Source: Brevibacillus_H ginsengisoli (GTDB lineage: Bacteria > Bacillota > Bacilli > Brevibacillales > Brevibacillaceae). Taken from it: DNA of 64,000 nt. How positions within the stretch are numbered: the first letter of the stretch is position 1; each line of letters begins with the position of its first letter. The position numbers were made by a program, and so were the translations under genes. Location: positions 248,001 through 312,000 of the forward strand of contig NZ_JBNJQR010000003.1 of the NCBI RefSeq assembly GCF_050113715.1, written 5' to 3'. Below, piece by piece: positions 32,551 through 40,646 of the stretch. The notes under the pieces are model-generated. The model was not told the DNA's origin and ran no database searches. It saw only the letters and a list, made by a program, of their open reading frames with translations.

Positions 32551-33823
32551 TTTCATATCGCAAGCCTCTTCTTTTTTCAAAAATCAACAACACGACAACA
32601 ATGACGAGCGGATATAGGGCCGACCAGCCGAGAAACGGATAGAGGCCAATCGTCATCACGAGGGAGATCCAGGCGCAAGCTTTGCCGAACCGATTGTCGC
32701 CAAGAAGGCGAACTCCCGCAAGACAACCCCCGATGTACGTCGCAAAAAACGTCGCGTTGGGTAACTGGATCAAGTGAGCCAAATCCACTACACCGCTGTA
32801 CAGGACGCCAAGCACAATGGCAAAGCAGATACTTAAGAAAAGAAGTCCGCCTACTGGAGTCGAATGTTTGCGATGCAGGATGCCAAACCATTTTGGGGCG
32901 ATTCCCTCTTTTGACAAAGCGTAAGCGATTCGCGCCGCGGCACTCACATAGGCGTTGGCAGTGGCGATACAGATGAACAAGGCGGTGATGGCGACGACCC
33001 ACCCACCAGCTTTGCCAAGCGAAAGTTGAACCATAACGCTAAGTGAAGCTTCCGATAATCCGTTGCCATAACTGTGAGTAGCGACGGTCATCAAGGCGAC
33101 ACCGAAATATAGTAGCGCAACAATACCCGCACTCCAGAGGACTCCGCGAATGGCGTTTTTTTGCGGGTCAACAAACTCCGCTGATAAGTGGGTGACGGCC
33201 TCCCAGCCGATGAAGCACCAGAACAACAGCCCAGCCGCCTGCAAGACGCTTACCCAGCCGTTTGGAGCAAAGGGGACAAAATTGTGAATGGAAGCGTGGG
33301 GAATTGACGTCCCAATCGCTAATAAAAGAATGGCGACAATTAAGGAAACCACGATGGTTTGGACTCTTCCGGCGACTTGCAGCCCGACGACGTTCATCAT
33401 TACGACACTGATCAGGATGAGAGCAGCCAAGGCAAACACCTGACTTTCACTCCAGTTTAACAGAAGTGCGACATACTTGGAGCCTGTGATGGAGAGGATG
33501 GGAGCCCCAATAGGTACGGAACAAAGGAAAAACCATCCAACCATATTCCCCAGTCGGTCGTCATAGGCGAGACGAACAAAGTGGGAGACACCACCCGCGT
33601 GGGGATGTTTGGCCGCCAGAAGTCCCATGGTGATCGCCATTGGGATGACGAGTACGGACATGGCAAGCCAGGCAAGGATAGAGGCGGGGCCGGCGATTTC
33701 TGCCGCTAATCCCGGAATTAACAAGACTCCTGAACCAACCACGGCTCCGATGTAAAGAGCGACAATCTGCGGGAAAGACAAGGTTTCCCGCAGTTCATGC
33801 GCTTGATGGGTGACTTTTTCCAT
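32531..33823 (-). CDS. APC-superfamily amino-acid permease (YjeH-like)
   Basis: A 430-residue permease with about 12 membrane segments. The glycine-rich first helix, SFPQIVALYIGAVVGSGVLL, is the conserved substrate-binding motif of APC transporters. The overall sequence resembles the E. coli YjeH type, which exports methionine and branched-chain amino acids; this resemblance is from memory. AGGGAT precedes ATG 33823. It is divergent from a LysR regulator that probably controls it. Confidence 0.85.
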   Translation of the reverse strand: MEKVTHQAHELRETLSFPQIVALYIGAVVGSGVLLIPGLAAEIAGPASILAWLAMSVLVIPMAITMGLLAAKHPHAGGVSHFVRLAYDDRLGNMVGWFFLCSVPIGAPILSITGSKYVALLLNWSESQVFALAALILISVVMMNVVGLQVAGRVQTIVVSLIVAILLLAIGTSIPHASIHNFVPFAPNGWVSVLQAAGLLFWCFIGWEAVTHLSAEFVDPQKNAIRGVLWSAGIVALLYFGVALMTVATHSYGNGLSEASLSVMVQLSLGKAGGWVVAITALFICIATANAYVSAAARIAYALSKEGIAPKWFGILHRKHSTPVGGLLFLSICFAIVLGVLYSGVVDLAHLIQLPNATFFATYIGGCLAGVRLLGDNRFGKACAWISLVMTIGLYPFLGWSALYPLVIVVVLLIFEKRRGLRYERKADFS

Positions 33824-33881
33824 ATGAAATCCCTCATTTTCTCATTTGTAGCATCAGTGTAACATAGACTGTTCAATCACT

Positions 33882-33903
33882 ATTATCTATAATAATTGAT
33901 AAT
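33882..33903. promoter_or_regulatory. LysR-type operator candidate
   Basis: ATTATC-N10-GATAAT, a perfect interrupted palindrome of the ATC-Nx-GAT kind bound by LysR regulators. It lies in the 171-base gap between the divergent permease and LysR genes. Confidence 0.5.
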
Positions 33904-33994
33904 TGCAATCGGTTTTTTTGATGATATGAATTTGCTTGGGATCGTTATTGTGAAATAACGGCCTGGTTTTACGAAATGGGGGGACCTGAAACGA

Positions 33995-34903
33995 ATGGAT
34001 ACGCGGTATTTACGGACTTTTCGTGAGGTGGCCAAATGGCAAAGCTTTACACGAGCGGCCGAATCGATGGGATATGCCCAATCCAGTGTCACCACTCAAA
34101 TTCAGAATCTGGAGCAGGAGTTTGGGGCGATCCTTTTTGAACGTTGGGGGCGGAAAATACAACTGACACAAGCTGGAGAGCTTTTGCTTCGTTATGCGGA
34201 GCAGGTGCTATCCCTAATCGACGAAGCCAAGGAACGCCTTTCCGAGGAAGAAAAAATGGAAGGAACCCTAAACATCGGCACGGTAGAATCGTTGGCGGCT
34301 TTTTACTTGCCGCCTTATCTGCAAGCCTTTCGCAGAGAGCATCCCAATATCAAGATGTTTTTGACGCCTGGCATTTGTCATGATTTGCGACAAGGAGTGC
34401 GTGAGGGGAAGTTTGACTTTGCAATTGTCCTTGATTATCCGCAAACCCACCCCGATCTGGAAAGCGTCTCGCTTCACGAAGAAGAGCTGGTGATGATCGC
34501 TTCTCCTGATCACCGGTTAAGCAAGGCCCAGATTGTCAAACCGGAAGACTTTGCCGGCGAGACCTTGATTGTTACGGAGCCGGGATGCAGTTATCGGCTG
34601 ATGCTGGAAACTGTCCTAAGAGAATCAGGCACGAGACCAGAAACCTCGCTAGAGTTCGGCAGCCTGGAAGCGATCAAGCAGTGTGTGGCCTATGGGTTGG
34701 GAATAGCTCTGGTTCCGCGGATCGCAGTACATGAGGATGTGGATAAAGGTAAGCTGATCATCCTGCCGTTCTCGCATCCTGAGATTCGTGTCTGCAAGCA
34801 GCTCGTTTACCACAAGAAAAAATGGCTTCCGCATGCGATTCGCAAGTTTTTTGGGCTCTTGTTGGGTGAAGATCAACCCACAGCTTCGACGACTATAAAA
34901 TAG
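33995..34903 (+). CDS. LysR-family transcriptional regulator
   Basis: A 302-residue LysR regulator. The winged helix-turn-helix at the N-terminus has TFREVAKWQSFTRAAESMGY, then AQSSVTTQIQNLEQEFGAIL and a wing ending TQAGELLLRYAEQVL. A periplasmic-binding-protein-like effector domain runs from about residue 90 to the end. It is divergent from the amino-acid permease, the usual arrangement for a regulator and its target, so it probably responds to an amino acid. The start is ATG 33995 with GGGGGGAC before it. Confidence 0.88.
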   Translation: MDTRYLRTFREVAKWQSFTRAAESMGYAQSSVTTQIQNLEQEFGAILFERWGRKIQLTQAGELLLRYAEQVLSLIDEAKERLSEEEKMEGTLNIGTVESLAAFYLPPYLQAFRREHPNIKMFLTPGICHDLRQGVREGKFDFAIVLDYPQTHPDLESVSLHEEELVMIASPDHRLSKAQIVKPEDFAGETLIVTEPGCSYRLMLETVLRESGTRPETSLEFGSLEAIKQCVAYGLGIALVPRIAVHEDVDKGKLIILPFSHPEIRVCKQLVYHKKKWLPHAIRKFFGLLLGEDQPTASTTIK

Positions 34904-34984
34904 ATGAAGCGCATAGACAGGTATGGTAATATAGTGAAAGATTGGTTTTGAGAGCCTATGTTTCCTAAAAGGAGGATCACAAGA

Positions 34985-36244
34985 ATGAACACCGTTTCTG
35001 AAAGCATCGTCAAGGATATGGCATTGGCACCAAATGGTCATTTGAAAATTGACTGGGTTCAAGAGCATATGCCGGTTTTGAACCGCATTCGTGCCCGCTT
35101 CGAAAAAGAGAAGCCATTTGCAGGCAAAAAAGTAGCAATCTCCTTGCACCTGGAAGCGAAAACGGCTTATTTGGCAAAAGTAATCGCCGCAGGTGGAGCA
35201 GAAGTAACCATCACGGGTTCTAATCCTCTTTCTACTCAAGATGACGTTTGTGCAGCACTGGTGGAAGACGGGATTCGCGTTTTCGCCAAGTACAATCCGT
35301 CACCAGAAGAGTACAAAAGCCATCTTGTCAAAACCCTGGAAACTCGTCCTGACCTGATCATCGACGACGGCGGAGACCTGATTACCATTCTGCACAGTGA
35401 ACGACGTGATTTGTTGACTCAAGTATTGGGTGGAGCGGAAGAAACCACTACGGGCATCCTTCGCCTGAAAGCATTGGAATCGGAAGGCAAGCTGGAATTC
35501 CCGATGGTAGCGGTTAATGACGCGTTCTGTAAATACTTGTTTGACAACCGATATGGTACGGGCCAATCCGTTTGGGATGGGATCAACCGAACAACCAATC
35601 TCGTAGTTGCCGGAAAAACCGTTGTTGTTGCGGGTTATGGATGGTGCGGCAAAGGCGTGGCCATGCGTGCCAAAGGATTGGGCGCAAAAGTCATCGTAAC
35701 CGAAATCAACCCAATTAAAGCAACCGAAGCGTATATGGATGGATTTGAAGTGATGTCCATGAACGAAGCGGCCAAACGTGGTGACTACTTCGTAACCGTA
35801 ACAGGAAATCGTGATATTATCCGCAAAGAACACTTTGAAGTGATGAAAGATGGCGCCATTCTGTCTAACGCGGGTCACTTTGATGTCGAAGTGAACAAGG
35901 TGGAATTGGAAGCTCTCTCGACATCCAAACGTGTCGTTCGCAAAGATATCGAAGAATTTGTCATGACAGATGGGCGTAAATTGTATCTGCTTGCGGAAGG
36001 ACGTCTGGTTAACCTGGCGGCAGGTGACGGACATCCGGCAGAAATTATGGATATGACATTTGCCTTGCAAGCGGTTGGACTTGAATATGTAAGCAAACAC
36101 CACCAAGAAATCGGCAAAAAGGTTCTGAATGTTCCATACGAACTTGACGAAATGGTGGCAACGTATAAATTGGAAGCGCTCGGAATCAGCATCGACAAAT
36201 TAACAAGTGAGCAAAAAGCTTATCTGGAGAGCTGGGTCGAATAA
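34985..36244 (+). CDS. ahcY: Adenosylhomocysteinase (S-adenosylhomocysteine hydrolase)
   Basis: A 419-residue NAD-dependent enzyme that reversibly splits S-adenosylhomocysteine into adenosine and homocysteine in the methyl cycle. Active-site block VNDAFCKYLFDNRYGTGQSV lies near residue 177. The Rossmann motif VVVAGYGWCGKGVAMRAKG is near 213. GHFDVEV (near 296) and AAGDGHPAEIMDMTFALQA (near 342) are diagnostic. The length is the short form seen in archaea and Thermotoga-like bacteria. Many Bacillus use the Pfs/LuxS route instead. AAAGGAGG lies eight bases before ATG 34985. It is a single gene closed by a terminator next to mraZ. Confidence 0.95.
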   Translation: MNTVSESIVKDMALAPNGHLKIDWVQEHMPVLNRIRARFEKEKPFAGKKVAISLHLEAKTAYLAKVIAAGGAEVTITGSNPLSTQDDVCAALVEDGIRVFAKYNPSPEEYKSHLVKTLETRPDLIIDDGGDLITILHSERRDLLTQVLGGAEETTTGILRLKALESEGKLEFPMVAVNDAFCKYLFDNRYGTGQSVWDGINRTTNLVVAGKTVVVAGYGWCGKGVAMRAKGLGAKVIVTEINPIKATEAYMDGFEVMSMNEAAKRGDYFVTVTGNRDIIRKEHFEVMKDGAILSNAGHFDVEVNKVELEALSTSKRVVRKDIEEFVMTDGRKLYLLAEGRLVNLAAGDGHPAEIMDMTFALQAVGLEYVSKHHQEIGKKVLNVPYELDEMVATYKLEALGISIDKLTSEQKAYLESWVE

Positions 36245-36288
36245 TCCAAAACTGCGCTGACAAAACAATTAAAAACTTGAAGAAAAAA

Positions 36289-36318
36289 AACCTGCATACA
36301 AATGCAGGTTTTTTTTTA
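36289..36318 (+). terminator. Terminator after ahcY
   Basis: AACCTGCAT ACAA ATGCAGGTT followed by nine or more Ts. Its T tract runs into the TATAAT at 36317-36322. Confidence 0.93.
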
Positions 36319-36386
36319 TAATAGCAAATAGGTAATTGAGTGGGGAAAAGTGGGGGAAAGTGGTGCCCCTTGGGAGGAAAGTGGGG
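36317..36386 (+). promoter_or_regulatory. mraZ promoter region with an array of MraZ boxes
   Basis: A TATAAT -10 candidate (36317-36322) is followed by five TGGGN-type boxes with a 10-base period: TGGGG 36341, TGGGG 36351, TGGTG 36361, TGGGA 36371 and TGGGG 36382. In E. coli, MraZ represses its own operon by binding direct TGGGN repeats with 5-base spacers, the same arrangement seen here. No good -35 is visible. Confidence 0.75.
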
Positions 36387-36394
36387 GATGGGCC

Positions 36395-36826
36395 GTGTTC
36401 ATGGGAGAATATCAACATACCATTGACGATAAAGGCCGTTTGATCATCCCTGCGAAGCTCCGTGAGGGACTAGGATTTTCTTTCGTGATTACCCGTGGTC
36501 TAGATCAATGTTTGTTTGTCTACCCGATAGATGAGTGGAAGGCATTGGAAGAGAAGCTCAAGTCCCTTCCTTTTACCAAAGCAGACGCGCGAGCATTCAC
36601 CCGGTTTTTCTTTTCCGGTGCAACCGAATGCGAGTGGGACAAGCAGGGAAGGGTAACAATACCAGCCAATTTGCGAGAGCACGCTCGTTTAGCCAAAGAG
36701 TGTGTGGTGATTGGCGTATCCAACCGCGTGGAAATATGGAGCAAGGATTCTTGGGATCATTACTTTACAGAATCGGAAGGCTCCTTCAGTGAAATCGCGG
36801 AAAAACTCGTCGACTTTAATTTGTAA
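36395..36826 (+). CDS. mraZ: MraZ transcriptional regulator of the dcw cluster
   Basis: A 143-residue MraZ with two AbrB-like swapped-hairpin repeats. Repeat one has MGEYQHTIDDKGRLIIPAKL, and repeat two has ATECEWDKQGRVTIPANLRE. It is a DNA-binding repressor of the division and cell-wall operon and its first gene. The family almost always begins MFMGEYQH. Here that corresponds to GTG 36395 with GGGGGATG just upstream; an ATG two codons later is possible. The rsmH gene follows after 21 bases. Confidence 0.94.
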   Translation: MFMGEYQHTIDDKGRLIIPAKLREGLGFSFVITRGLDQCLFVYPIDEWKALEEKLKSLPFTKADARAFTRFFFSGATECEWDKQGRVTIPANLREHARLAKECVVIGVSNRVEIWSKDSWDHYFTESEGSFSEIAEKLVDFNL

Positions 36827-36847
36827 TCAACAACGGGGGGAACAAAC

Positions 36848-37786
36848 TTGTTTCATCATATTACGGTATTAAAAGAAGAAGCTGTAAATGGATTGGCGAT
36901 CAAACCAAATGGCGTGTACGTGGACTGTACCTTGGGTGGAGCAGGACACTCTAGTCTGATTGCTTCTCGTTTGGGAGATGGCGGACGATTGATTTCCATT
37001 GACCAGGACGATGTTGCCCTAGAGAATGCCAAGAAGGTATTAGCCCCATACATGGATCGTGTCACACTGGTCAAAAGCAATTTTCGCTACATAAAAAATG
37101 TGATCCAAGAGCAAGGACTCTCAGAAGTTGACGGCATTTTGTTTGATCTGGGCGTCTCCTCTCCTCAATTGGACGAGGGAGAGCGAGGATTTAGTTACAA
37201 CGCCGATGCCCCACTAGACATGCGAATGGATCGAGATGCTTTTCTTACAGCTTATGAAATCGTGAATGAGTGGGATGAGCAGGAGATTGCCAAGATTATT
37301 TGGGAATACGGTGAAGAAAAATTCTCGCGCCGAATTGCCCGGCAAATCGTGACGCAGCGTGAACAATCGCCCATTGAGACGACCGGACAATTAGTAGAAT
37401 TAATCAAAGCGGGAATTCCTGCCCCAGCTAGAAGAACGGGTGGACATCCAGCCAAACGGACATTTCAAGCGATCCGTATCGCCGTAAACGATGAACTGGG
37501 CGCATTTCGTGATGCGATTCACGAATCCATTCAATTGTTGAATGAGGGAGGAAGAGTAAGCGTGATCACCTTCCACTCGTTAGAGGACCGCATCTGTAAG
37601 CAAGTGTTTCAATCTTTTGCGCAGGGATGTACGTGTCCGCCTGGATTTCCACAATGTGTATGCGGGAACAAGCCAGTCGTGAAGATCATCGCCCGCAAAC
37701 CGATTTTGCCAAGTGAAGAAGAATTAGCGCTTAATCCTCGTGCTCGCTCAGCCAAACTACGCATAGCCGAAAAACTATCCGATTAA
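36848..37786 (+). CDS. rsmH: 16S rRNA (cytosine1402-N4)-methyltransferase
   Basis: A 312-residue class I methyltransferase (RsmH/MraW) that modifies C1402 in the ribosomal P site. FHHITVLKEEAVNGL at the start, the SAM-binding loop YVDCTLGGAGHSSLI (near residue 23), LFDLGVSSPQLDEGERGFSY (near 98) and the C-terminal FHSLEDRICKQVF (near 242) are typical. Translation starts at TTG 36848 behind GGGGGG. Second gene of the dcw cluster. Confidence 0.95.
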   Translation: MFHHITVLKEEAVNGLAIKPNGVYVDCTLGGAGHSSLIASRLGDGGRLISIDQDDVALENAKKVLAPYMDRVTLVKSNFRYIKNVIQEQGLSEVDGILFDLGVSSPQLDEGERGFSYNADAPLDMRMDRDAFLTAYEIVNEWDEQEIAKIIWEYGEEKFSRRIARQIVTQREQSPIETTGQLVELIKAGIPAPARRTGGHPAKRTFQAIRIAVNDELGAFRDAIHESIQLLNEGGRVSVITFHSLEDRICKQVFQSFAQGCTCPPGFPQCVCGNKPVVKIIARKPILPSEEELALNPRARSAKLRIAEKLSD

Positions 37787-37811
37787 GGGGAAGGAAGAAG
37801 GGAGATTACTT

Positions 37812-38222
37812 GTGAGCTATTATTACCGAGGAAATTTAGCCGTCGAGTTGGAATCGAAATCAAAATCAAAAACAACAACGCGCAAAAAACGTACGGTTGT
37901 GATCAAGTCAGCCATCCCGGTGCAGGAAAAGCTCTTATATATTCTTTTAGTTTGTTTGATTGTTTCTGCGGCAGGGTTTGTTGGCTACCGATACGTTCAA
38001 ATTTCCGAATTAAATTACCAAATCCAAGCGACCAAGATCGAGATCAAGGATATACAAGAAAAGAATGCGGCTCTCCAATTGAAAGTAGATTCGATGAGTA
38101 GCCACGATGAGGTTGCCAGAGGGGCGCAAGAGATGGGGATGACATTTTCTCCAGGAGCTGTACGGGTGATCTCTCTGGATGGTTCTCAGTCCAAGAAGAC
38201 AGTTGTTCAAGCAAATAACTAG
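37812..38222 (+). CDS. ftsL: Cell division protein FtsL
   Basis: A 136-residue bitopic divisome protein. The basic cytoplasmic tail (KSKSKTTTRKKRTVV) is followed by one membrane helix (LLYILLVCLIVSAAGFVGYR, residues 43-62) and an extracellular leucine-zipper-like coiled coil (YQIQATKIEIKDIQEKNAAL). FtsL pairs with DivIC and DivIB to activate PBP2B/FtsW. The start is GTG 37812. Sequence conservation is low as usual, but topology, length and place between rsmH and pbpB make the call safe. Confidence 0.9.
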   Translation: MSYYYRGNLAVELESKSKSKTTTRKKRTVVIKSAIPVQEKLLYILLVCLIVSAAGFVGYRYVQISELNYQIQATKIEIKDIQEKNAALQLKVDSMSSHDEVARGAQEMGMTFSPGAVRVISLDGSQSKKTVVQANN

Positions 38223-38228
38223 CTACGA

Positions 38229-38261
38229 TACTCTCGCGATCATTGTGCGGGAGTACTTTTT
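38229..38261 (+). terminator. Terminator-like hairpin 1 between ftsL and pbpB
   Basis: TACTCTCGC pairs with GCGGGAGTA (one wobble) around a 9-base loop, followed by CTTTTTC, just after the ftsL stop. Confidence 0.65.
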
Positions 38262-38303
38262 CTATCGGCACCATTGTTTCATGCTTGTAAATCATTGACG
38301 ATC

Positions 38304-38333
38304 AGTAGTTTCAAGCGATGAACTACTTTTTTT
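38304..38333 (+). terminator. Terminator-like hairpin 2 just before pbpB
   Basis: AGTAGTT, a 10-base loop and AACTACT, followed by seven Ts; a standard intrinsic terminator shape. The pbpB ribosome binding site (GAGGTGA) begins right after. Confidence 0.75.
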
Positions 38334-38345
38334 GAGGTGAAGTGA

Positions 38346-40553
38346 GTGGATCCAAAAAGACGAATTAATAGTCGAGCATTATTGTTTGGAGCAGGACTGA
38401 TTGTGCTGTTCATGGGACTTTTGGTCAGGGTATGGTGGATACAGACGGTGGAAGCCTCTTCAATTTTGGACAAAGCCAAGGACCAGTGGGAGCGGAACAA
38501 GAATATTCATGCGCAGCGCGGTTCGATACTGGATCGAAACGGCGGGATTCTGGCTTATGAAGGCAGGGCCTACACGGTGAACGGCGTCCTTCATCCGCGT
38601 AATGAAGACGAGGCCAAGCGTATCGGAGACGATTACGTGAAGGACCCGTTCGAAACAGCGCGGAAATTGGCTCCTATTCTCGGAGTCCCCATGGAGAATC
38701 TGACCAAAGTCTTAACACGACCTAATTCGCTTTACGTGACGTTCGGGCGTGAAGGGAATAAAATCACGGAGGACCAAAAAAATCAGATTGAGAATCTTCA
38801 ATATCCAGTCGGAACTGATGGTAAGAAGAGTAAAGTGAATCAGATGCCGGGAATTTTCCTGACTGATACGACTCGTCGCTATTATCCGAATAACGCGTTT
38901 CTCTCCCATGTGCTAGGGTATGTCAACTATGAGGACAAGGGAGAGATGGGGATTGAGAAGCAGTTTGACAAGCAGTTAGCGGGAGAACCAGGGCAGCTTT
39001 CGTTAATAAAAGACGGAGCGGGCTATATTTTGCCAAACGGTGAACAACAATACAAGCCTGCAAAAGACGGCTCGGATGTGGTGCTCACCATCGACCAAAA
39101 TATCCAGGGGTACGTCGAGCAAGCCATTGATATTACCGCCAAGGAGTATCAGCCACAGCAGATGACCGTTGTGGTGGCCGACCCCAATACGGGTGAAATT
39201 CTGGGGCTGGCTAACCGCCCTCAGTACAACCCCAATAAATATTGGGATATTAAGGACTACAAGGAACAACGCAATGTGGCCATCACCAGTATGTATGAAC
39301 CAGGTTCCACCTTTAAGATCGTAACGCTGGCGGCTGCGATCGAAAAAGGCCTGTTTAATGAAACCGAAACCTATCCATCCGGTCAGTACACCAAATTAAA
39401 AGGTAAGCCCATCAAGGATCACAACGGTCGCGGATGGGGTACGATTAGCTTCTTGCAAGGGGTGCAACATTCGAGTAACGTTGCCTTCGTTATTCTGGGA
39501 TACGAACGTTTGAAAAAAGACTTATTGAACACCTATTTCAATCTATTCGGTTTTGGCAAAAAAACCGGAATTGATCTGCCGGGAGAAACCGAAGGAAACA
39601 TGGAAAGCTTCCTTCACCCGCGTTCCCAACGTGATATTGCGGTTACGACATTTGGACAAGGGATTGCCGTAACGGCGATTCAGCAGGTAGCGGCGATTGG
39701 AGCCATCGCGAACGGTGGCGAACTGTTGAAGCCTCTCATCGTCAAAGAATTGCGTGACCCGCATACAGGAGCGGTTGTAAAGAGTTATCCCAAACAGGTG
39801 GTTGGTCGAGTTGTCACAGAGGCTACCGCAAAACGCACAAGAGACATACTCGAGACTGTCGTGACCAGCAAAGAAGGAACAGGGGGCGCCTACAATATCC
39901 CTGGTTATCATGTTGCGGGTAAAACGGGTACAGCTCAGAAGTACAATGAAACAACAGGCAAGATCCTGGAGGGCCACTATATTGTGTCATTTATTGGATT
40001 TGCTCCAAAAGACAAACCTCGTTTGCTGGTCTACGTCATGGTGGATGATCCAGTAACCGATCAAGGTTATGGCACCTGGGGTAGACTGATGGTCGCGCCA
40101 ATCTTTAACTCCGTTATGGAGAGAAGCTTGCAGTACCTGCAGCAGTCGCCAGATCTTACCCAGCCGAAAGAGGTGAGTGAGAAGCCACAGGAATTGACCA
40201 TGCCTGACTTTAAGGGGATGGCCACTAGTGCTGCAGTTGCCAGAGCCAAACAGCAAGGACTTGATGTAGAGTCTGTTGGTACTGGCACCAAGATTGTCAG
40301 TCAGTATCCAAGCGCCTTGGAAAAGGTGTATCCTGGCAATAAGGTGGTACTGATTACCGATCGGGTAAAAGACGTACGCATGCCAGATTTTAAAGGAAAG
40401 TCCTTGCGAGATGTCATGGAGTTTGCTTCAATCGTCAACTTGAATGTCAACGTCACGGGGAATGGATATGTAGATACGCAGAGCATTCCACCTGGAACGG
40501 TGATCCCGCCCAAAGGGAATCTGCAAGTGACGCTTGTACAACCCGCTCCATAG
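38346..40553 (+). CDS. pbpB: Penicillin-binding protein 2B (division-specific transpeptidase)
   Basis: A 735-residue class B PBP that cross-links septal peptidoglycan. There is one N-terminal membrane helix (residues 11-32) and a dimerisation/pedestal domain with RGSILDRNGGILAYEGRAYT. The transpeptidase motifs are STFK near residue 321 (YEPGSTFKIVTLAAA), SSN near 376 and KTGT near 525. Two C-terminal PASTA domains (about 597-661 and 664-735, each starting MPDFKG) end the protein. The start is GTG 38346 behind GAGGTGA. In B. subtilis it overlaps ftsL; here a 123-base gap with two hairpins intervenes. Confidence 0.95.
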   Translation: MDPKRRINSRALLFGAGLIVLFMGLLVRVWWIQTVEASSILDKAKDQWERNKNIHAQRGSILDRNGGILAYEGRAYTVNGVLHPRNEDEAKRIGDDYVKDPFETARKLAPILGVPMENLTKVLTRPNSLYVTFGREGNKITEDQKNQIENLQYPVGTDGKKSKVNQMPGIFLTDTTRRYYPNNAFLSHVLGYVNYEDKGEMGIEKQFDKQLAGEPGQLSLIKDGAGYILPNGEQQYKPAKDGSDVVLTIDQNIQGYVEQAIDITAKEYQPQQMTVVVADPNTGEILGLANRPQYNPNKYWDIKDYKEQRNVAITSMYEPGSTFKIVTLAAAIEKGLFNETETYPSGQYTKLKGKPIKDHNGRGWGTISFLQGVQHSSNVAFVILGYERLKKDLLNTYFNLFGFGKKTGIDLPGETEGNMESFLHPRSQRDIAVTTFGQGIAVTAIQQVAAIGAIANGGELLKPLIVKELRDPHTGAVVKSYPKQVVGRVVTEATAKRTRDILETVVTSKEGTGGAYNIPGYHVAGKTGTAQKYNETTGKILEGHYIVSFIGFAPKDKPRLLVYVMVDDPVTDQGYGTWGRLMVAPIFNSVMERSLQYLQQSPDLTQPKEVSEKPQELTMPDFKGMATSAAVARAKQQGLDVESVGTGTKIVSQYPSALEKVYPGNKVVLITDRVKDVRMPDFKGKSLRDVMEFASIVNLNVNVTGNGYVDTQSIPPGTVIPPKGNLQVTLVQPAP

Positions 40554-40591
40554 TGAAGTCTTAAGACGAGGCTGTGAATAGTTCTAACAAG

Positions 40592-40638
40592 CCCCCTTGG
40601 CGAATAGGGTAAAGAAGACAAACCTATTCGTAAGGGGG
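40592..40638 (+). promoter_or_regulatory. Long hairpin sequestering the spoVD ribosome binding site
   Basis: CCCCCTT-GG-CGAATAGG (40592-40608) pairs with CCTATTCG-TAAGGGGG (40623-40638), about 15 pairs with a small bulge and a 14-base loop. The 3' arm contains AAGGGGG, the only ribosome binding site in front of GTG 40647. No T tract follows, so it is not a terminator. Confidence 0.6.
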
Positions 40639-40646
40639 TTTCTGCT

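Noticed and set aside
35300..36106. Long open frame (268 codons) on the minus strand inside ahcY
   Set aside because: It is a full shadow of a strongly conserved enzyme gene, has no ribosome binding site and the product is a low-complexity Phe/His-rich sequence with no family features.
36350..36394. Longer N-terminus for MraZ starting near 36350
   Set aside because: The extra residues are encoded by the TGGGN operator array and do not resemble the conserved MraZ start; GTG 36395 has its own ribosome binding site.
40556..40575. GAAGTCTTAAGACG near the pbpB end as another copy of the palindromic repeat
   Set aside because: Only about nine bases match the element's end and the surrounding sequence differs; chance similarity is likely.
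40570..40625. Possible SigE promoter just upstream of spoVD
   Set aside because: AATA-containing stretches occur, but no pair fits the SigE -35 and -10 consensus at proper spacing.
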